From Colwellia_A sp047621305 (GTDB taxonomy: Bacteria > Pseudomonadota > Gammaproteobacteria > Enterobacterales > Alteromonadaceae), in contig JBLHNB010000017.1 in the NCBI GenBank assembly GCA_047621305.1, positions 1 through 64,000 on the forward strand: DNA of 64,000 bases, written 5' to 3'. This document shows positions 60,212 to 64,000 of the stretch, piece after piece. A program made the position numbers and the translations under genes. Numbering within the stretch: the stretch's first letter is position 1; every line of letters starts with the position of its first letter. Under the pieces are notes generated by a model. The model had not been told where the DNA came from and searched no databases. It saw only the letters and a list, made by a program, of their open reading frames with translations.

Positions 60212-61687
60212 TCAATGACCTAACGCACGATGAGATAAAAACCGCCCAGCTCGCTGCTCAGCATTTTCATTTGTGCCCATACTTTCTTGATAACTTAACT
60301 GACCGTTAACCCAAACTTGTTTGATACCTGTAGACGTTTTAAATGGGCTAACAAAATTTGCACAATCTTTAATGGTGTTAGGATCAAATAAAACCAGATC
60401 AGCAAAATAGCCTTCTTTGATAAAACCACGTTGTTCTAAACTAAATTCTGTCGCTGACAGTCCCGTCATTTTATGAATAGCCTGTGTTAATGGCAGGAGG
60501 TTATTATCTCTACTGTAATGCCCAAGTACACGAGGAAAAGTTCCCCATAACCTGGGATGAGGGTGTGGATCACAAGGTAGGCCATCAGAACCAATCATAC
60601 TGGTGGGAAATTTAATAATATTACGCACATCTGCTTCATAAATACCGTGATATACAGCGCCTGCGGGTTGTAAACGCTTGGCCGCTGCCATTAATGGCAT
60701 ATCCCATTGCTGAGCAATACTTGCTAACGTTTGGCCTGCCATTTCTGGATGGTTAGTTGACCAGGTGATGAAGATTTTAAAATCTGCAGTTACTTGTGCT
60801 AAATCTAAAGTACTTGAACTGGCATTATACGGATAACAATCACAAGCAATATGTTGATGCTGTTGCGCCTTTTCAATATGTGCAATTATTTCACGAGAAC
60901 GTCCCCAGTTTTCTTTACCTGCGCACTTCAGGTGAGAAATAACCACAGGGACATTTGCCTTTCTACCTAAGGTAAAAGCTTCATCAAGGGCGTCAATAAT
61001 GTCATTAAATTCAGTTCGTAAGTGTGTGGTATATATAGCGTTAAATTCATTAAGTTCAGCGGCAAGTGCTTCAATTTCACCAGCAGGTGCATAATTAGCA
61101 TTATGATAAGCAAGCCCTGAGCTGAGTCCTTTTGCACCTTGCTGTAAGGCCAAGCGCAACATTTTCTTCATTTTTGATATTTCTTCAAGACTTGCTGCTC
61201 TATCCAAACTATCCATAACTTGAGCACGCAAAGTGGTATGTCCAACAAGCGCAGCAACATTAACACTGGGTTTAACCTCGCTGATAGCTTTTATATAATC
61301 AGCTAAACTTGAGTATTTAAATTCTTCTTTGATACCTAGCAAGTTAATTGGATCTGGTGGTACGTCTAGTAAGGTACATGGACTTGCACTGATCCCACAA
61401 TTACCAATAATAACACTGGTGACTCCTTGACTCATTTTTGAGAACATTTGCGGATTTCTAATCAACTCAAGATCATCATGGGTGTGCACGTCAATAAAAC
61501 CTGGAGCTAATACCAAACCTGTGCCATCAACCCTTGTTTCAGCCTCGGTATTACATAATTGTCCAATCGCGACAATTTTATCCCCTTTAATAGCAACATC
61601 CTGATGAACACTTTTTGCCATACTGCCATCAAAAACTTCCGCATTAAGGATTAATAAGTCATATTGAACTTGCTTCACATCTGTCAC
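60212..61687 (-). CDS. D-aminoacylase-family N-acyl deacetylase (candidate N-acetylglucosaminate deacetylase)
   Basis: 491 residues, amidohydrolase superfamily. Metal and catalytic residues: His68 and His70 (FIDVHTHDD), Cys97 (IIGNCGIS), His222 (THLRTEFND), His252 (SHLKCAGKENWG) and Asp368 (GSDGLPCDPHPHPRLWGTFPRVLG). The sequence follows D-aminoacylase along its whole length. In the chitin-oxidation pathway of Pseudoalteromonas a member of this family removes the acetyl group of GlcNAc1A; the neighbours here fit that reading. A general N-acyl-D-amino-acid hydrolase is the alternative. It starts two bases after the RpiR stop, so it is cotranscribed. Confidence 0.9.
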   Translation of the reverse strand: MTDVKQVQYDLLILNAEVFDGSMAKSVHQDVAIKGDKIVAIGQLCNTEAETRVDGTGLVLAPGFIDVHTHDDLELIRNPQMFSKMSQGVTSVIIGNCGISASPCTLLDVPPDPINLLGIKEEFKYSSLADYIKAISEVKPSVNVAALVGHTTLRAQVMDSLDRAASLEEISKMKKMLRLALQQGAKGLSSGLAYHNANYAPAGEIEALAAELNEFNAIYTTHLRTEFNDIIDALDEAFTLGRKANVPVVISHLKCAGKENWGRSREIIAHIEKAQQHQHIACDCYPYNASSSTLDLAQVTADFKIFITWSTNHPEMAGQTLASIAQQWDMPLMAAAKRLQPAGAVYHGIYEADVRNIIKFPTSMIGSDGLPCDPHPHPRLWGTFPRVLGHYSRDNNLLPLTQAIHKMTGLSATEFSLEQRGFIKEGYFADLVLFDPNTIKDCANFVSPFKTSTGIKQVWVNGQLSYQESMGTNENAEQRAGRFLSHRALGH

Positions 61688-61689
61688 TT

Positions 61690-62541
61690 CTAATCCCCCA
61701 ACGGCAAACGACCGTTATCTTGTCGGTGTTCGTCCAAATGCATTTTAATACGTCGCAATTTTTCACGTGATTTACGTTGATTTTTTACCGCTAATTCGCT
61801 GGCCAAAATGTCGATAGCAGCCATCATCACGTAACGTGAAGCACTGGGTTTAAAAATATAGTCAGCTTCTTGGGTTGTTATCGGTAAGTGAATATCAGCG
61901 AGTTCAGCTAACTCGCTTTGCGGACAGATAGCAATAACATAGGCGCCATATGTTTTAGCAATACTTGCTGACTGATAAACATCAGGGCTCACGCCTCCTA
62001 AGGATAAACACAGCACGACATCACATTCATCAACAGTTGCTGCCGTCATGCGCATTAACATAGGGTCACAATAAGCATGGCTATTAATATCGAGTCTAAA
62101 AAAGCGATGATGACACTCTTGTGCCATAACCGTACTGCCACCACCAACACCAAAAATAAGGGTATGTTTGGCTGAAGTTATTAATTGGCTAGCCTGTTTT
62201 ATAACGGCATCAGTTATCAGCCCAGCATTGAGATTTAAAACGTCATGTATTGATTTATATATCGCTGATATATTTTTTGGGGCCACTTTTTTATCATTGG
62301 TATATCGCTCCCCTACTGCTACTGATTGTGCCAACTTTAGTTTCAAGTCTCGTACATTTTTACAGTCAAGCGCTTTTGCTAAACGGGTAATACTGGCATG
62401 ACTGACTTGTACTTTATCGGCTAATTCACTAATTGGCGCATGCGCGGCGTAACTCATGTCACTTAATATAAACTTGGCAATTTTTTGCTCTGACGGTCGT
62501 AAGTGCGGTAATCGCTCATTTATTTGAGAAACTATATCCAT
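61690..62541 (-). CDS. MurR/RpiR family transcriptional regulator
   Basis: 283 residues. N-terminal HTH_6 (LRPSEQKIAKFILSDMSYAAHAPISELADKVQVSHASITRLAKAL, about 14-60) followed by a SIS sugar-phosphate domain (about 120-250: HTLIFGVGGGSTVMAQECHHRFFRL, VLCLSLGGVSPDVYQSASIAKTYGAYVIAI). SIS domains bind phosphosugars, so KDPG or a related acid is a plausible inducer. Located 17 bases after the PLP enzyme and two bases before the deacetylase, inside the cluster it probably controls. Confidence 0.93.
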   Translation of the reverse strand: MDIVSQINERLPHLRPSEQKIAKFILSDMSYAAHAPISELADKVQVSHASITRLAKALDCKNVRDLKLKLAQSVAVGERYTNDKKVAPKNISAIYKSIHDVLNLNAGLITDAVIKQASQLITSAKHTLIFGVGGGSTVMAQECHHRFFRLDINSHAYCDPMLMRMTAATVDECDVVLCLSLGGVSPDVYQSASIAKTYGAYVIAICPQSELAELADIHLPITTQEADYIFKPSASRYVMMAAIDILASELAVKNQRKSREKLRRIKMHLDEHRQDNGRLPLGD

Positions 62542-62558
62542 TATGTGTACTCTATAAA

Positions 62559-63845
62559 TTAGAAGTAAGTGGCGATCTGTTTTTTAATAACAAAGTTATC
62601 ATCAACAAGACCTATAAAACGCCACTTATCCATGGTTAGACATGGATGAGAAGTTGAAAAACTGATCAGATCGCCAGGCAATAACTGTGCGTCATCCGGG
62701 ATATTCATCATGCTATGTTGATCCATTACTTTAACAATCTGCCATCTTGCATCAGCGGGCATTGGCCGATAATTATCAAAATGTTTCTTGGTAGGGCTAA
62801 AATATAAACTCGGCGTAGGGAAACCGGCATCAAAAGCAACATCACGCTTGCCCAAACCTATAATTGCCAAGCCCGGCTCTGGGATAGAATGCACATATGC
62901 CCAAACTTCTAGACTACTGCTTAATTCTCCGGTCTCTTCGCACGCAAATTTTGCTGCCAAGGCACTGCGCTGCATCACTATATTTTGCGCGTCTTGGTAT
63001 ATACCCGTATCATGAATTAAATAACATCCCGGCCTGATAACCACGGTATAGTCGAATGAAAGTTCATTATTTATTAAGGTGTCCGCGACAACATCGTACC
63101 AAGCAGAACCTGCCCCGGTAATGATAAATTCCTCGCGAGTGTCGATAATATTTTGATCCTTTAATTGTGTAGCCAGTAATTGAATGCTGCGGATGAAATC
63201 GACGATTTCGTTTTTTGCATTTCCCCCCTGTATGACGCCCTCGTAAAAACTTAGGCCGCAAATATTTAAAGACTCATATTCTTTAATGACATCACATAAC
63301 GGCTTGATTAAATTAATATCACGCCAACCACAACGGCCACCTATAACACCTATTTCTAACAAAATGTTTAACGATACATTTTCATTTGAAAAGTATTCCC
63401 CCAGGGCTTTTGCATTTTCAATGGAATCAACAAAACAATAAAACTCGCAGTCACCTTTTTTAAGCAATGTGGCAATCAATTCAAAATGTCGACGACCAAT
63501 CAACTGATTCGCTAAAATAATACGCTTAACACCATGTTGATAGGCGGTAAGCACTTGTGGAACAGTCGCCAGACTTATCCCCCAGCACCCCGCTTCTTGT
63601 TGTAATTTAAATAATTCTGGCGCCATAGTCGTTTTACCATGCGGCGCTAATTTAACTGTAGATTTTTCGCTAAAGGTTTGCATCCAACGAGCATTATTTT
63701 TGAGTACTTGTTCATTAAGAACAGCAACGGGGAAACTGACCTCTTCAGCTAAAAGATCCCAGCCCAGAGTTGGTAATTGGCTTAGCCCACCGGAGCCTTT
63801 TTGTGTTATTTCAAAGGTGTTTTCTGTACTACGGGTGTTTGACAT
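62559..63845 (-). CDS. DSD1-type PLP enzyme, candidate D-glucosaminate ammonia-lyase
   Basis: 428 residues, alanine-racemase-fold N-terminal barrel plus C-terminal beta domain of the D-serine dehydratase/D-threonine aldolase group. PLP Lys71 sits in KLAPHGKTTMAPELF. The C-terminal metal pair is His400 and Cys402 (TSHPCLTMDKW); HxC is the zinc pair of eukaryotic D-serine dehydratase, while threonine aldolases have HxD. This supports elimination (ammonia loss) rather than retro-aldol cleavage. In this context D-glucosaminate to 2-keto-3-deoxygluconate plus NH3 is the best guess. First gene of the unit; its promoter lies in 63846-64000. Confidence 0.85.
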   Translation of the reverse strand: MSNTRSTENTFEITQKGSGGLSQLPTLGWDLLAEEVSFPVAVLNEQVLKNNARWMQTFSEKSTVKLAPHGKTTMAPELFKLQQEAGCWGISLATVPQVLTAYQHGVKRIILANQLIGRRHFELIATLLKKGDCEFYCFVDSIENAKALGEYFSNENVSLNILLEIGVIGGRCGWRDINLIKPLCDVIKEYESLNICGLSFYEGVIQGGNAKNEIVDFIRSIQLLATQLKDQNIIDTREEFIITGAGSAWYDVVADTLINNELSFDYTVVIRPGCYLIHDTGIYQDAQNIVMQRSALAAKFACEETGELSSSLEVWAYVHSIPEPGLAIIGLGKRDVAFDAGFPTPSLYFSPTKKHFDNYRPMPADARWQIVKVMDQHSMMNIPDDAQLLPGDLISFSTSHPCLTMDKWRFIGLVDDNFVIKKQIATYF

Positions 63846-64000
63846 TAATCACTCCATCACTCAAAAATTAAAAATATTTATTCACTTTTAATTATAAGTT
63901 ATTCATATTTTTTACGATGATTTACAAAATACTTGTTGCATTTAGCGTCACTTTACTGATAAAAAGTAACAAGTTCAATAGATGAATATTGTTATTTAGT
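63846..64000. promoter_or_regulatory. Leader of the oxidised-amino-sugar operon (partial)
   Basis: 155 AT-rich bases before the first gene of the minus-strand unit. It must contain its promoter, but I see no convincing -35/-10 pair or a good copy of either palindrome. The window ends here, so genes beyond (LPMO, TonB-dependent receptor) cannot be judged. Confidence 0.4.

Noticed and set aside
60212..63845. Plain D-amino-acid utilisation operon
   Set aside because: Homology labels alone suggest this, but linkage to a GH20 hexosaminidase and KDG-type kinase is better explained by amino-sugar-acid catabolism. It stays the main alternative.

Overview
The window is AT-rich gammaproteobacterial chromosome. 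Gene content and order (pdxB-asd-fimV, fabB/mnmC, ubiI-ubiH-pepP-ygfB divergent from zapA-6S RNA, metK-rsmE-gshB-yqgE-ruvX, pilU-pilT divergent from yggS-proC-yggT-rdgB-hemW) point to a marine Alteromonadales bacterium, most likely Colwelliaceae (Colwellia/Thalassotalea type). This placement rests on recognised protein families and synteny, not on a database search. I saw no rRNA, tRNA, CRISPR array, phage or complete insertion sequence.

Layout. 1-3350: a decayed NDP-forming acyl-CoA synthetase behind a REP-like hairpin, an HDOD protein, a small unknown protein, a two-EF-hand protein and a GNAT acetyltransferase. 3859-9754: an exported M20 dipeptidase, then two convergent transcription units (SDR dehydrogenase + COG3618 lactonase-like hydrolase + Lrp-type regulator; class II aldolase + enolase-superfamily dehydratase) that look like a non-phosphorylating sugar or sugar-acid pathway. 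9860-15888: NRDE protein, a 57-residue membrane protein, threonine/serine exporter with TetR regulator, M13 metallopeptidase lipoprotein, a MITE-like element and a small unknown protein. 16070-30824: a large repeat-rich FimV, asd, pdxB, fabB, mnmC, two ubiquinone hydroxylases, pepP and ygfB. 31041-38436: zapA, 6S RNA, MFS transporter, murI, metK (with MetJ-like boxes), rsmE, gshB, yqgE, ruvX. 38510-41354: AEC transporter, DsrE-like protein and an unusual TonB-domain protein, inserted before the twitching ATPases. 41458-48981: pilU, pilT, yggS, proC, yggT, DUF4426, rdgB, hemW, tadA. 49187-54392: assorted metabolic and hydrolytic genes.

The most interesting region is 54519-63845, eight genes on the minus strand: GH20 hexosaminidase, PfkB (KDG-type) kinase, SSS symporter, RidA, D-aminoacylase-like deacetylase, RpiR regulator and a DSD1-type PLP ammonia-lyase. 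Read together they match the oxidative chitin-utilisation route described in marine Gammaproteobacteria (Pseudoalteromonas prydzensis): C1-oxidised chitooligosaccharides are cleaved to N-acetylglucosaminic acid, imported, deacetylated, deaminated to 2-keto-3-deoxygluconate and phosphorylated, by enzymes that look like D-amino-acid catabolism. Homology labels alone would call this a D-amino-acid operon.

Regulatory signals recovered from sequence include overlapping FadR-like and FabR-like operators before fabB, three tandem met-box-like octamers before metK, a palindrome before the symporter gene, and several intrinsic terminators.
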